Shown here: positions 42,232-51,708 of the stretch, piece after piece | Layout: each line of letters begins with the position of its first letter | Position numbering within the stretch: position 1 is the first letter of the stretch | Assembly: GCA_947502595.1 (NCBI GenBank) | Contig: CANNAM010000011.1 | Coordinates: 1-64,000 of the forward strand | Source of the DNA: an uncultured Marinicella sp. | Lineage (GTDB): Bacteria > Pseudomonadota > Gammaproteobacteria > Xanthomonadales > Marinicellaceae | DNA length: 64,000 nt | Reading direction: 5' to 3' | Notes under the pieces: model-generated | The model's input: only the letters and a program-made list of their open reading frames with translations | The model's database searches: none | What the model was told of the DNA's origin: nothing | Program-made: the position numbers and the translations under genes

Positions 42232-44031
42232 TCAATTTTGCACCAAATCCAAGCCTGACCAAGCCTTGAATCGGGCCTTTTGTTGTTTACTTGGCTTATT
42301 GACAGCTTGTATTGTGAACTCAGGGTAGGGGTTGGCAATGGCGGAAACTTGGGTTTCGCTCAAGCGACCAGCACTGAAATAATGAAAGCTGTGGGGCCCT
42401 GTCATACTCAGTTGCTTGAGGCGTTTTTCTGCATCTGAGCTACTGATTTTAATTCCATCAATGGCCAGTAATTGATCGCCCGCATTCAAACCAGCCTGCC
42501 AAGCCGGGCTGTCAGTATCGACAGTTTTTATGACCACTTTTTCATCATTAAAATCTAAAACTGCACCAATCCATGCAGTTGGAGTGGCTGATTTGTTGTC
42601 GTTGTCTTTAGGAGTTCTTTGTAGGCCATAAAAGTCTAACAGCTGATCAAAATCAATGGCTTGGGTGTTTTCGATGTAAGCCGCCCAAAAGTCTGACATG
42701 TCGCTGCCAGTGATGTTTTTCAACAGCGCTAAGACGTCACTTTTGTGGTAGCCCTGGTCGCTGTTGCGGTGCTGTTGGTACAATCTGAGTTGCAGTTCAT
42801 CCAGCCCATATTGGTTGTTGGTCAGGTGCCGAATTTCTTGATCCATGCGCCACGCCATGAGGTTACCCTCTAAATAAATACTGGTGGCGGTGTTGTGGTT
42901 TTGTTGGCTGTCACCTTTTAACCAAGTGTCGAAACTGGTTTGTGCCAAAGACATGACTGTGCGACCTGGTTTGGTTAAATGGTCTTGGATGTTTTTAGCC
43001 ACCACTTCAAAATACTCTTTGGGCGCATAAATGCCGGCCCTGAACAGCAACAAATCATCGTAGTAGCTGGTGATGCCTTCAGCCATCCAAAATAGGTCTG
43101 AATAGTTTTCTTGTGAGTAATTGTATGGCGCAATTCCTGCGGGTCGGAAGGCTTTGACGTTCCATGTGTGAATCAGTTCATGGGCGGTGGTGGCCAACAC
43201 TTTCAGGTAAGATTTGCGTGGTTTGAAGTTGAATCGACCCTGTTGGATGATGGTTGAATTAACATGTTCAGTGGCGCCGCGCAGCCCTTCACCAGCATGG
43301 TACATAAACACATAGCGGTCATAAGGGAAAGTGTGCCAAATGTTTTTTACTTCATGGTGTAACAGGCTGATTTGTTGTTTGAGGTCTTGGATGTCATGGT
43401 TGCCTTGGCCCCAAATAAGTATTTCATAGCTGATGTCATCAAGCACAAAACTTAAGAACTCATGGATACCGGATTCAATAGGAGAGTCCACCAACTGATC
43501 ATAATCATCAGCCACAAAAGTATGGCTGGCGGTTTGTGTCATACCTGATCTTGACTGCCAAGTTTCAGGCACTGTTAAGTTGACTGTCAAGGGTTGCTTG
43601 CGCAGGTTTGGGGCATACATAAAAACGCCACTGGCATCAAGGAATGCGTGGGTTTCATCGATGTGTGCCACACGTTGTTTAAGCGAATTGGCATAAACCT
43701 GGTAGTTGATGGTGACTTCGCCAGGTTGTTTGAGCAGCACCTTCCAGCTGTTTTTATCGGTTTTATCCCAGTTCAATGTTTGGCCACTGGCATCGACTGC
43801 TGAAAACTGGTTGATGTTTTTACTTAAATTCAAAATTTCATAACGACCGGTGCGCCACACCGGTAATTTAACGGTGAGGGTTTTGGTGCCAACATCAGGG
43901 AAAGTGATGCTGACATCTGCCAAGTGGTGTTTGGCATCAGTGACGGTGAATTGGTATTTGACTGGCGGTTGTTGTTCAGCGATTGCCAACAAGGGTAAAA
44001 ACAATAAAACTAAGGTATACAGACGAAACAT
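42232..44031 (-). CDS. M61-family metallopeptidase with PDZ domain (glycyl aminopeptidase type)
   Basis: About 599 residues, exported (signal MFRLYTLVLLFLPLLAIA). M61 zinc site HELIHTWNVKAFRP with the third ligand in AEGITSYYDDLLL; an N-terminal beta domain; and a C-terminal PDZ-like domain (WIGAVLDFNDEKVVIKTV, AGLNAGDQLLAIDG). Members cleave N-terminal Gly/Ala from peptides. The ORF continues 14 codons upstream to 44073, but the signal peptide fixes the start near 44031. Its 3' end faces the MITE. Confidence 0.9.
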   Translation of the reverse strand: MFRLYTLVLLFLPLLAIAEQQPPVKYQFTVTDAKHHLADVSITFPDVGTKTLTVKLPVWRTGRYEILNLSKNINQFSAVDASGQTLNWDKTDKNSWKVLLKQPGEVTINYQVYANSLKQRVAHIDETHAFLDASGVFMYAPNLRKQPLTVNLTVPETWQSRSGMTQTASHTFVADDYDQLVDSPIESGIHEFLSFVLDDISYEILIWGQGNHDIQDLKQQISLLHHEVKNIWHTFPYDRYVFMYHAGEGLRGATEHVNSTIIQQGRFNFKPRKSYLKVLATTAHELIHTWNVKAFRPAGIAPYNYSQENYSDLFWMAEGITSYYDDLLLFRAGIYAPKEYFEVVAKNIQDHLTKPGRTVMSLAQTSFDTWLKGDSQQNHNTATSIYLEGNLMAWRMDQEIRHLTNNQYGLDELQLRLYQQHRNSDQGYHKSDVLALLKNITGSDMSDFWAAYIENTQAIDFDQLLDFYGLQRTPKDNDNKSATPTAWIGAVLDFNDEKVVIKTVDTDSPAWQAGLNAGDQLLAIDGIKISSSDAEKRLKQLSMTGPHSFHYFSAGRLSETQVSAIANPYPEFTIQAVNKPSKQQKARFKAWSGLDLVQN

Positions 44032-44118
44032 AACTGACTTAATTGAAAAGGCCCACCATTCTAACCAATCCATTCAGCTTTGGGTACCGCAAACTGGTGG
44101 CTAGGTTGGGTTCAATGC

Positions 44119-44412
44119 TCAGTCGTTGTTAATAGGATGTTGATACAGTATGCGGGGGTCTTTGAAGTCGTCGGCTTCGAAAGCAATAATTTCTTGGGTT
44201 TTGATGGTCAGCTTAATGATGCCACCTTGGTTATCGGTGGTCATAATGGTCAATAACTCCTCACCTGTTTGGCTGCCAATATCGATGGGTAAAACCTTGG
44301 TGTATCGTGTTTGTCCTGCTTGTAGGGTGCTGGTGGTCAAGTTGATTCGCCTTCGCTGCACGATGGCTGCTTCTAACATGTCTTGGGCACCACAACTTAA
44401 TGGCTTATTCAT
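44119..44412 (-). CDS. Small protein, possibly Rof/YaeO-like Rho-binding antiterminator
   Basis: About 97 residues. The opening NKPLSCGAQDMLEAAIVQRR resembles the Rof start (I-x-C-x-x-x-D-x-L-E-x-A), and the rest is predicted beta-rich, ending in a segment about modulating an acidic surface (IIAFEADDFKD). Rof binds Rho and blocks termination. Similarity is limited to the opening pattern and fold expectation, so this is a tentative call. Nine more in-frame residues to 44439 are possible. Confidence 0.45.
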   Translation of the reverse strand: MNKPLSCGAQDMLEAAIVQRRRINLTTSTLQAGQTRYTKVLPIDIGSQTGEELLTIMTTDNQGGIIKLTIKTQEIIAFEADDFKDPRILYQHPINND

Positions 44413-44485
44413 AAATAAAAGTTTATCATAAGACACCATTGAAATGTCAATGGCAACCTGTTTTAGATTGAGGTGTTAAATAATT

Positions 44486-45112
44486 ATGCCAACTGTATTT
44501 AATTCAAATCTGCTGAATGATATTTGCAGCAGTTTAGCCACCGATGGCTATGCAGTGATTGATGATGCTTTTCCTGTTACTTTCATGACTGATTTGCAGT
44601 TACAAGTTAAGTCCATTGAAGCGGGACAGTTTAAATTGGCCGGCATTGGTCGGGCGGTTGGGTTTCAAACCAACAGTCAAATTCGCAGTGACGAAATCAT
44701 GTGGTTGGATGAGAGCCGAGCTGAAAACCAAAGCTATTTTAGCTGGGTTGAAACATTGCGTTTAACGCTGAATCAACGCTTTTATCTGGGTTGTGCGGAA
44801 TACGAATGCATGTTCGCACATTACCCGGTTGGGGCTTTTTATCAAAAGCATGTGGACACCTTCAGTCACACTGCAGTAGGTTTGAGCAGCCATCGTAAGG
44901 TCAGTACCATCTTGTATTTAAATCCCAATTGGCAACCAGATGATGGTGGTGAGTTGTTGTTGTACCGGCATGGAGAAGAACAGCCTTTTAAGCGAGTTCT
45001 GCCTGAACTTGGTCGGTTGGCTGTGTTCCTCAGTGAAGAGTTTCCACATGAGGTTTTGCCCGCGAAAAGGCCACGCTACAGCTTAACTGGTTGGTACAAA
45101 ACCAAATCATGA
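44486..45112 (+). CDS. 2-oxoglutarate/Fe(II) dioxygenase, prolyl-4-hydroxylase-like (SM-20 type)
   Basis: 208 residues with the complete Fe/2OG set: H122 and D124 in YQKHVDTF, H188 in FPHEVLPA, and the 2OG-binding Arg (197) in RPRYSLTGWY. STILYLNPNWQPDDGGELLLY is typical of SM-20/P4H-like bacterial enzymes. Likely a protein hydroxylase; target unknown. It stands alone, divergent from the Rof-like gene. Confidence 0.9.
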   Translation: MPTVFNSNLLNDICSSLATDGYAVIDDAFPVTFMTDLQLQVKSIEAGQFKLAGIGRAVGFQTNSQIRSDEIMWLDESRAENQSYFSWVETLRLTLNQRFYLGCAEYECMFAHYPVGAFYQKHVDTFSHTAVGLSSHRKVSTILYLNPNWQPDDGGELLLYRHGEEQPFKRVLPELGRLAVFLSEEFPHEVLPAKRPRYSLTGWYKTKS

Positions 45113-45266
45113 CATGCAGTACATCAGTTATTGGCTGACAGTTGTGATTGACTGAATACGGCTCAAATTATTAACTCATTTAAATAATCAGCTAAACACC
45201 AATGGGTTGTCATGTTTTTTTCAATTAAGACGTATGAATAGGTAATAAACAACATGGAAAAAAACT

Positions 45267-45821
45267 ATGCATGCATTTTTAATGATTTTACTGTTACTGG
45301 GTTCAGGTCAAGTCTTGGCCCAAAATTTATTGGCCAATGGTGATTTTTCTACAGACATCAGTGGTTGGAGTAATGCCTTTGTTACTGCAGAATGGATCAG
45401 CAGTGATGGTGGCCCAATCTCAGGAAATGGCAGTATGCAGGTCACAGGCAGTCAGAATAACAACGGCGTCTTTGGCATGAATTCAAATACCTTTTTGGTT
45501 CAAGCTGGCTATTGGTACCTCACCGCAGGTTCATTCAAAACACCAGCTTCAAGTGTCAGTGAACGGGGGCTGTACTTCATTGAATGGTTCGACAGCAGTG
45601 AGCAAATGATTCAGCGCGACTCCGTTGATTCTGGCTACGGCGTGGCAGATGATGTTTGGCTTGATTTAGATGGTTATTTACAAGCCCCACCCTTGGCTGT
45701 TTCTGCCATCATGCGGTTGATGCTACAGTCAGGCATTCCTGGTCAGGTTAATCTGCCTTTTGGGTTGTGGGACGATGCCGTGGTGATGCAAGAAACGGTC
45801 TTTACTGATGGCTTTGATTGA
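45267..45821 (+). CDS. Exported carbohydrate-binding-like protein with GFD tail
   Basis: 184 residues: signal peptide (MHAFLMILLLLGSGQVLA) and a jelly-roll type domain (NLLANGDFSTDISGWSNAF..., SMQVTGSQNNNGVFG, LYFIEWFDSSEQMI), as in CBM-like or discoidin-like modules. It ends ETVFTDGFD, the shared tail. Its 3' end overlaps the convergent srkA gene by 20 bp. Confidence 0.78.
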   Translation: MHAFLMILLLLGSGQVLAQNLLANGDFSTDISGWSNAFVTAEWISSDGGPISGNGSMQVTGSQNNNGVFGMNSNTFLVQAGYWYLTAGSFKTPASSVSERGLYFIEWFDSSEQMIQRDSVDSGYGVADDVWLDLDGYLQAPPLAVSAIMRLMLQSGIPGQVNLPFGLWDDAVVMQETVFTDGFD

Positions 45822-46779
45822 CAGTTAAGGCATTGAGTTGCTGCTGCAAGTCTGCCACATGTTGGCCCCAAAATTGATGCGTGTCAAACCAGGGGAAAGC
45901 CGGTGGGAAAGCTGGGTCTTGCCAACGCCTAGCAATCCATGCGCTGTGATGAATCATTCTGAGGGTGCGCAATGACTCAATCATGGGTAACTCTTGGTAG
46001 GGGAAATCTCTGAACTCTGCATACGCAGCGATGATTTTTTGTAATTGGATTTCTTGTTCGTGAGGTTCTCCAGAGAGTAACATCCAGATGTCTTGAATGG
46101 CAGGAGCGGACCTGGAATCGTCAAAATCAACCAAGTAAGGGATGTCATCACGCAATAAGATATTGCCTATGTGTAAGTCACCATGCACCCTGATGTTGTT
46201 AGCGGCTTGCAGCTTATCAGCGACGATACTCATGATGTTATTGCAGACAGATAAGTAGGCAGATTTATGCTCAAAAGGGATGAAGTGCTCAGCCACAAAG
46301 TCGATTGAGTCTTGCCCAAAAGTTTGTGCATCCAGGGTTGGGCGGTGTTGGTACAATTGCTGGGCACCGACATTATGTAGCCTGGCCAACGTACGTCCCA
46401 TGATGGCTAAATTATCCTGATGGTCTAACTCAGGGGCATAACCGCCGCGGCGAGGAAAGACCGCAAATTGAAAACCGGCAAACTGATAAATGCTGTCACC
46501 TGCGCTGTTTTTTAATGGTGTAACCACTGGGATGTCATGCGCTTCTACAGCAAAACAAAAGTCATGGTCTTCTTGAATTTGTTCTCGACTCCAGCGTTCT
46601 GGGCGATAAAATTTAGCAATCAAGGGCGGCTTTTGATCAATGCCTATTTGGTACACGCGGTTTTCATAGCTGTTCAAGGCATTGACCCGCCCGTCCACAT
46701 CAAAGCCTTGGGATTCCAGGGCGTCAAGAATGGTGTCCGGTGTCAGTGTATCAAAAGGGTGGGTTGTTGGTTGATTCAT
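45802..46779 (-). CDS. srkA: Stress response kinase A (RdoA/YihE)
   Basis: A Ser/Thr kinase of the APH fold that limits stress-induced death in E. coli. 325 residues from MNQPTTHPFDTLTPDTILDALES; the motifs SYENRVYQIG, LIAKFYRPERWSREQI, VHGDLHIGNIL (catalytic Asp and Asn) and LVDFDDSRSAPAIQDIW are the SrkA set. The ORF extends 27 codons upstream without family similarity. Convergent with the preceding exported-protein gene. Confidence 0.93.
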   Translation of the reverse strand: MNQPTTHPFDTLTPDTILDALESQGFDVDGRVNALNSYENRVYQIGIDQKPPLIAKFYRPERWSREQIQEDHDFCFAVEAHDIPVVTPLKNSAGDSIYQFAGFQFAVFPRRGGYAPELDHQDNLAIMGRTLARLHNVGAQQLYQHRPTLDAQTFGQDSIDFVAEHFIPFEHKSAYLSVCNNIMSIVADKLQAANNIRVHGDLHIGNILLRDDIPYLVDFDDSRSAPAIQDIWMLLSGEPHEQEIQLQKIIAAYAEFRDFPYQELPMIESLRTLRMIHHSAWIARRWQDPAFPPAFPWFDTHQFWGQHVADLQQQLNALTVNQSHQ

Positions 46780-46957
46780 CAGCTCATTGTAACAAAATAG
46801 GCGTTGGCTTAGTACCTGATTAGCTGTTCCTGAGTGGCCATAAGCGAGCTTAAAATTCACAGCATGTAGACCCGCTGCAAGGTATAATATTTAACCAATT
46901 ATCAGACGCCCTTGGGCTTGAGTTTTTAATGCAACAAACTGTGTGGCAGAGAACAGT

Positions 46958-48424
46958 ATGAATTTCAGTTGGTTAACTGTGGCCTATTACGCTTATTGGG
47001 CGGTGTTGATTTATGTGACCATACAAATCATCCATCAATACACCATAAGTTCACGGGCCTCTGCTTGGTTATTTACGGTGTATTTGTTTCCCTTGTTTGG
47101 TTTAGGTTTGTATTTTATTTTTGGGGTAAAGCGTCGCAAGCGAAAAATCTTTAAACAAAAACTCACCGCTGATCAGAAAGCCCTGGAAGCCTATCAAGCA
47201 GAACTTGGCAATGAATCGATTCACCTTATACAAGACATGAAGCCAAGATTCAAAAGATTCTATGGCTTGGCTAAAATGGTATTCAAAGAAGGTTGTAGCC
47301 GCGTTACCACCAATAACCAATTGATGCTGCTGGAAAATGGAGAGCAAAAATTCCCAGAACTGATCAAAGATTTGCAAGCAGCGGAGCAAACCATTCATGT
47401 TGAGTACTACACGTTTAAGTTCGATGACATTGGCTACCAATTAATTAAAGTCCTGATGGATAAGGCCAAACAGGGTTTGGTGGTTAGGTTCATCTATGAT
47501 GATTATGGCAGCTTGGGGATTGAGCAAAAAGTCATCCAAAGGATGCGGTCTTGTGGAATAGAAGTGCACCCATTTTCAGAAATCAGGCTGTTTGCCTTTA
47601 CCGACCGATTGAATTACCGCAACCACCGCAAGATTGTAGTTATCGATGGCAAAATTGGTTATTTAGGCGGTATCAATGTTGCAGATGATTACACCAACGA
47701 CAACAGCAAAGGTGAAACCAAGCGATACTGGCGGGATACCCACGTGCGTGTGGTTGGACCAGCTGTGGCTTATATTCAAAACATTTTTCTCAATGATTGG
47801 AATTTCTGTGCCAAGCAAACCATTAAAATCAAAGACCAATTGAGCAATGAATTTCCTGCACTAGAAGCAGATGAGCAAAAGTTGGTACAGGTGGTGGCCA
47901 GTGGCCCTGATTCACCGCAGCCAAGCATATTGTTTTCAATCTTGTATGCGATTCATGCCGCTCGCGACGAAATACTGATCACCACACCTTACTTTATTCC
48001 AAATCCGTCTTTGTTGAAGGCCTTGAAAATTGCTGTTTTGAGTGGGGTTAAGGTCAAATTATTGGTGCCTGAGGCCTCAGATTCCAAGGTGGTGGATGCG
48101 GCAGCGCGGTCATACTATATTGAGCTGCTTGAAGTGGGGGTGGAAATTTATAAATACACCTACGGTTTTGTTCATGCCAAAACCATGGTGGTGGATGGTT
48201 TCCTCAGCATTTTAGGTACTGCCAATTTTGACGAGCGCAGTTTTGAGTTGAATTTCGAAGTCAACGTGCTGGTTTATGATGCGGCCTTTGCCAAACAATT
48301 GACGGCATCTTTCGCCAATGATTTAACCCAAGCCAAGCAATTGTCTGTGCAATCTTGGGAGCGGCGATCAGCCATCAAAATTTTTGTTGAAAAGGTCGCC
48401 AGGTTGATTTCTCCCATCTTGTGA
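46958..48424 (+). CDS. cls: Cardiolipin synthase (ClsA type)
   Basis: Condenses phosphatidylglycerol to cardiolipin. 488 residues: two N-terminal membrane helices (about 7-28 and 35-54), then two phospholipase D HKD motifs (NHRKIVVIDGKIGYLGG; HAKTMVVDGFLSILGTANFDERSF). Length matches ClsA. An in-frame GTG five codons upstream is an alternative start. Confidence 0.94.
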   Translation: MNFSWLTVAYYAYWAVLIYVTIQIIHQYTISSRASAWLFTVYLFPLFGLGLYFIFGVKRRKRKIFKQKLTADQKALEAYQAELGNESIHLIQDMKPRFKRFYGLAKMVFKEGCSRVTTNNQLMLLENGEQKFPELIKDLQAAEQTIHVEYYTFKFDDIGYQLIKVLMDKAKQGLVVRFIYDDYGSLGIEQKVIQRMRSCGIEVHPFSEIRLFAFTDRLNYRNHRKIVVIDGKIGYLGGINVADDYTNDNSKGETKRYWRDTHVRVVGPAVAYIQNIFLNDWNFCAKQTIKIKDQLSNEFPALEADEQKLVQVVASGPDSPQPSILFSILYAIHAARDEILITTPYFIPNPSLLKALKIAVLSGVKVKLLVPEASDSKVVDAAARSYYIELLEVGVEIYKYTYGFVHAKTMVVDGFLSILGTANFDERSFELNFEVNVLVYDAAFAKQLTASFANDLTQAKQLSVQSWERRSAIKIFVEKVARLISPIL

Positions 48425-48509
48425 TGGAATCAGACAGGGATTGAAGCTCTATGTAGCAACAGCTGCTGTTGGGGTTCATGTGCTGATAAGGTCAGATGAA
48501 TGGCTAGAA

Positions 48510-49145
48510 TCAAGCCATTTTTCTGGCCAAGATAAAGACATCATGGGTACTCTGGTTGTTGTGAATGTGGGTTAATTGTTGCCTGCCTGTGATTTCAAAG
48601 CCTGCGGTTTTAAGGCACTGCTCAATTGCTTCAAGTGCATGGTAATGAACATAAATTGCGCCGGCCGCCGAGTTTGAACCTTGGTAGCCCTCGTTGCTTG
48701 GATCCCCTTCAGTGGTGCTCAAGTAGAGCAAGCCGCCAACCACCAATTGAGCCGCCATTTTAACTATCAACAGTTGGCAGTCCTGCCATGATAAATAGGG
48801 CAGGCAAAAGCCGCACATGATGGCATCAGGTGACATTTTTAAAGTGTCAATGTCCAAGCAATTCAGCACTTGGTATTCAGCTTTGGGGTTGTGCTGTTTG
48901 GCCAGTTCAATCATTTTTGCGGCCAGATCGATGCCAAAAATCTGTAATTGTGAATTTCGTTGGAGTAAATAGCGACTGACGTGGCCAGGGCCACAGGCGA
49001 TTTCTAGTAACTCAGTTTGGTCGGCTTGCAAATGTGCAAGAAACCAATCGTAGCTGGGTTGGTAAAGTTCAAAATCTTTGAATTTCAGCCAGTACTGTTC
49101 GGCGGCATTATTGAAAGTTTCGACGGTTGTTTGGTATTTGTTCAC
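48510..49145 (-). CDS. Class I SAM-dependent methyltransferase
   Basis: About 211 residues with SAM motif I LLEIACGPGHVSRYLL, acidic motif II FGIDLAAKMIELA and the motif IV region MCGFCLPYLSW. Substrate unknown. The start is uncertain: a GTG at 49145 (VNKYQTTVETFNNAAEQYW, a common opening for this family) is preferred to the ATG at 49205, which adds 20 residues and lacks a ribosome site. Confidence 0.8.
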   Translation of the reverse strand: MNKYQTTVETFNNAAEQYWLKFKDFELYQPSYDWFLAHLQADQTELLEIACGPGHVSRYLLQRNSQLQIFGIDLAAKMIELAKQHNPKAEYQVLNCLDIDTLKMSPDAIMCGFCLPYLSWQDCQLLIVKMAAQLVVGGLLYLSTTEGDPSNEGYQGSNSAAGAIYVHYHALEAIEQCLKTAGFEITGRQQLTHIHNNQSTHDVFILARKMA

Positions 49146-49398
49146 CCATCCATTATGCAGAATAAACCGACATATACAAAAGTTATGTATGTTGATATAC
49201 GCCATAGGCTTGAGCTTTTGGTGCGTATTTGATTATAAACGCAGCAACCCCTGCCCCTAAATTTAATGCCAGCAATTAAACAATCAGCTGACTGCATGAA
49301 ACAGTTGTTGGTTCTTGGCATGCGCTATGTGCTTTCACGCATTGTTGATGCTGGCTTCTATAAACTGGTTGCCTTAGATAAATCATAAGGAGACAGTT

Positions 49399-49842
49399 TT
49401 GGATATTTACAAGTCCCTGACAGAAGATCATGATAAACAACGCAAGCTGCTGGCCGCCTTGGTTGAGACCAGTGGTGACACCGACAAAAGGGCTGAGTTA
49501 TTTGAGCAAGTAAAAGCGGAATTGGCTGATCATGCAGATGCTGAAGAGCGTTATTTTTATGTGCCTTTAATCAAGCTGGACAGCACCCAAGATGACGCGC
49601 GTCATGGCATTGCAGAGCACCATGAAATTGATGAATTGGTTGCTCAGGTGGAAGCAGCTGACCCCAGTTCTGGGGCTTGGTTACAACATGCTAAAAATTT
49701 AAAACACAAGGTAGAACATCACTTGGAAGAAGAAGAGCAAGATTATTTTCCAGTGGCAAAAAAAGTGCTCAGTGCTGACCGTGCCAAAGCTTTGGGCAAT
49801 GAGTACCAAGCTTTTATGCAAAGCAGCAGAAAGGGTGCTTAA
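49399..49842 (+). CDS. Hemerythrin-domain protein
   Basis: A 147-residue four-helix bundle expected to hold a di-iron site. Ligand-like residues are visible: LTEDHDKQRK, LADHADAEERYFY, IAEHHEIDEL and KHKVEHHLEEEEQDYF. Such proteins bind oxygen or nitric oxide or store iron transiently. The start is TTG with AAGGAGACA upstream. Next to an MgtC gene but not clearly in one operon. Confidence 0.88.
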   Translation: MDIYKSLTEDHDKQRKLLAALVETSGDTDKRAELFEQVKAELADHADAEERYFYVPLIKLDSTQDDARHGIAEHHEIDELVAQVEAADPSSGAWLQHAKNLKHKVEHHLEEEEQDYFPVAKKVLSADRAKALGNEYQAFMQSSRKGA

Positions 49843-49896
49843 ATAATCAATTTTATAGTATGATTATATGTCTATTAAACATGAAATTGAATCGCT

Positions 49897-50364
49897 ATGT
49901 TTGACTTGCTTGCCATTGATTGGTCTCATATAGGGGGTAATTTAAGCCTTATTGTGATTGCCTTGGTTTTGGCTTTGCCCATTGCTTATGACCGTGAAAC
50001 CAAATCCAACAGTGCAGGTTTAAGAACCTATCCATTGGTTGCTGTGGCCACATGCTCATACACACTGTTGGCACTCAATGTGCTTGATGGCAGTGAGTCG
50101 ATGAGTAAATTTATGGCGGGCATTGTGACCGGCATTGGTTTCATTGGCGGAGGTGCCATACTCAAGGCCAAGAATGACAGCAAGGTAACAGGCTTGGCCA
50201 ATGCCGCCAGTATTTGGAACACCGGTGCCATGGGAATGGCAGTGGCATGGCAAAAGTTTGAAATCGCGATACTGGTTGCATTGATAAATTTTTTGATTTT
50301 ACGAATTGGCTCTGAAGCCAAAAAGGTTGTCTGTGATGACGACACTGAAAACCTCGATGAATGA
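49897..50364 (+). CDS. MgtC/SapB-family membrane protein
   Basis: 155 residues, four to five membrane helices, with the family motifs LALPIAYDRETKSNSAGLRTYPLVAVA, GIVTGIGFIGGGAILK and TGLANAASIWNTGAMGMAV. MgtC proteins modulate ATP synthase activity or phosphate/Mg2+ homeostasis in pathogens; this short form lacks the C-terminal domain of Salmonella MgtC. Precedes a small DUF3185 gene by 35 bp. Confidence 0.9.
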   Translation: MFDLLAIDWSHIGGNLSLIVIALVLALPIAYDRETKSNSAGLRTYPLVAVATCSYTLLALNVLDGSESMSKFMAGIVTGIGFIGGGAILKAKNDSKVTGLANAASIWNTGAMGMAVAWQKFEIAILVALINFLILRIGSEAKKVVCDDDTENLDE

Positions 50365-50399
50365 GGTTGCTATTTTAATAAATGTAGGAGGATTGAAGC

Positions 50400-50600
50400 A
50401 TGAGTACAAATAAAATTATTGGTATTGTCTTATTGGTATTAGGTGGTGTCTTGGTATTCTTTGGTTTGAATGCCACAGAAGCGCCTATGGAAGAGCTGTC
50501 AGAAGCGGTCACGGGTCGCTACAGTGACCAAACCATGTATTATTTAATTGGTGGTGCTGTTTCGGCAGTGGTTGGGTTGGTATTACTGTTGAAGAAATAA
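50400..50600 (+). CDS. Small DUF3185-like membrane protein
   Basis: 66 residues with two membrane helices (IIGIVLLVLGGVLVFFGL and MYYLIGGAVSAVVGLVLLL) separated by a polar loop (EELSEAVTGRYSDQT), as in DUF3185. AGGAGG lies nine bases upstream of the ATG. Likely co-transcribed with the MgtC gene; a terminator follows. Confidence 0.8.
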   Translation: MSTNKIIGIVLLVLGGVLVFFGLNATEAPMEELSEAVTGRYSDQTMYYLIGGAVSAVVGLVLLLKK

Positions 50601-50627
50601 CAACACAATCAAACACCGATAAACTGA

Positions 50628-50655
50628 GGGTTTAATTGATTAAACCCTTTTTTTT
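50628..50655 (+). terminator. Rho-independent terminator
   Basis: GGGTTTA/TAAACCC stem with a 6-nt loop followed by eight Ts, 27 bp after the DUF3185 stop. Confidence 0.9.
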
Positions 50656-50725
50656 GCCTGGCATAAAATCAATTTGATGACATAAAATTACCCGAAATAT
50701 CATTTGAATCGAATACAATTCACCG

Positions 50726-51658
50726 ATGCATAATAATCCATCAAAACGCCACCAGTTGCGAGTTTCTGTGATAACCATGCTGTTTGCTGCTTTGGTCATC
50801 AGTACTTCCAGTGTATGGGTCAAACTAGCCGATATGGGCGCCACTGCCATCGGTTTTTACCGCATGTTTATTGGCGGCATGCTGTTGTTAATTCTGTGTG
50901 TGATTCGAGGCCGACGGCTGTGGGTCAGTTTTGACTATGCCAAGTGGCTGTTTGTTGGCGCGTTGTTCTTTGCTGCTGATTTATGGTTTTGGCACCGCTC
51001 CATCCAATATGTTGGACCAGGCCTGGCTACAGTGCTGGGCAATGTCCAAGTATTCTTTATGACATTGTTTGGTTACCTGTTTCTTAAAGAAAGCATTGGC
51101 TTAAAATTCTTTTTGGGCCTGACGTGTACCTTTTTTGGCCTGTTTTTGTTGGTTGGATTGCAGTGGAGTGGTTTCAGTGCTGATTATCAACTGGGGGTTT
51201 TTTACGGTTTGTTTACCGCGCTTTCTTATACTGGATTTATGTTGTGTTTACGGCACACCCAATCCCAAGACAATGCCTTATCACCAATGGCCAATTTAGG
51301 CATTTTGTCTGTAATATGCGCGACTATTTTGGCTGGTGTGGTGTGGTTGGAGTCGGGTACTTTTGTACTGCCTGATTTAAAGTCTGGGCTTTCGGTGCTG
51401 ATGCTTGGGGTGTTTTGTCAGGTGATTGGTTGGGTTTTGATAACCAAAACCATGCCCACATTACCTACATCAATCGTTGGCCTGCTGTTGTTATTACAAC
51501 CAGCCATGTCTATGGTCTGGGATATATTATTTTTTAAACGACCAACCAGCCTGATGGATGCTGTGGGCCTGGCTTTGGTGTTAAGTGGTATTTATTTGGC
51601 CACCGTCAGAAAAAGAAAGCCCAAAAGAAGACCACCCAAGAGTGGACTGTTACAGTGA
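50726..51658 (+). CDS. EamA-family (DMT) transporter
   Basis: 310 residues with ten predicted membrane helices in two EamA repeats (FAALVISTSSVWVKLADMGATAIGFYRMFIGG; FYGLFTALSYTGFMLCLR) and a basic tail. Drug/metabolite transporter superfamily; substrate unknown. Followed 50 bp later by a second EamA gene of different sequence. Confidence 0.88.
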   Translation: MHNNPSKRHQLRVSVITMLFAALVISTSSVWVKLADMGATAIGFYRMFIGGMLLLILCVIRGRRLWVSFDYAKWLFVGALFFAADLWFWHRSIQYVGPGLATVLGNVQVFFMTLFGYLFLKESIGLKFFLGLTCTFFGLFLLVGLQWSGFSADYQLGVFYGLFTALSYTGFMLCLRHTQSQDNALSPMANLGILSVICATILAGVVWLESGTFVLPDLKSGLSVLMLGVFCQVIGWVLITKTMPTLPTSIVGLLLLLQPAMSMVWDILFFKRPTSLMDAVGLALVLSGIYLATVRKRKPKRRPPKSGLLQ

Positions 51659-51708
51659 GCGCAATCGACTTTTCTGCCAATGCACTGCCCTCAATGAGGT
51701 AAGTGGTA

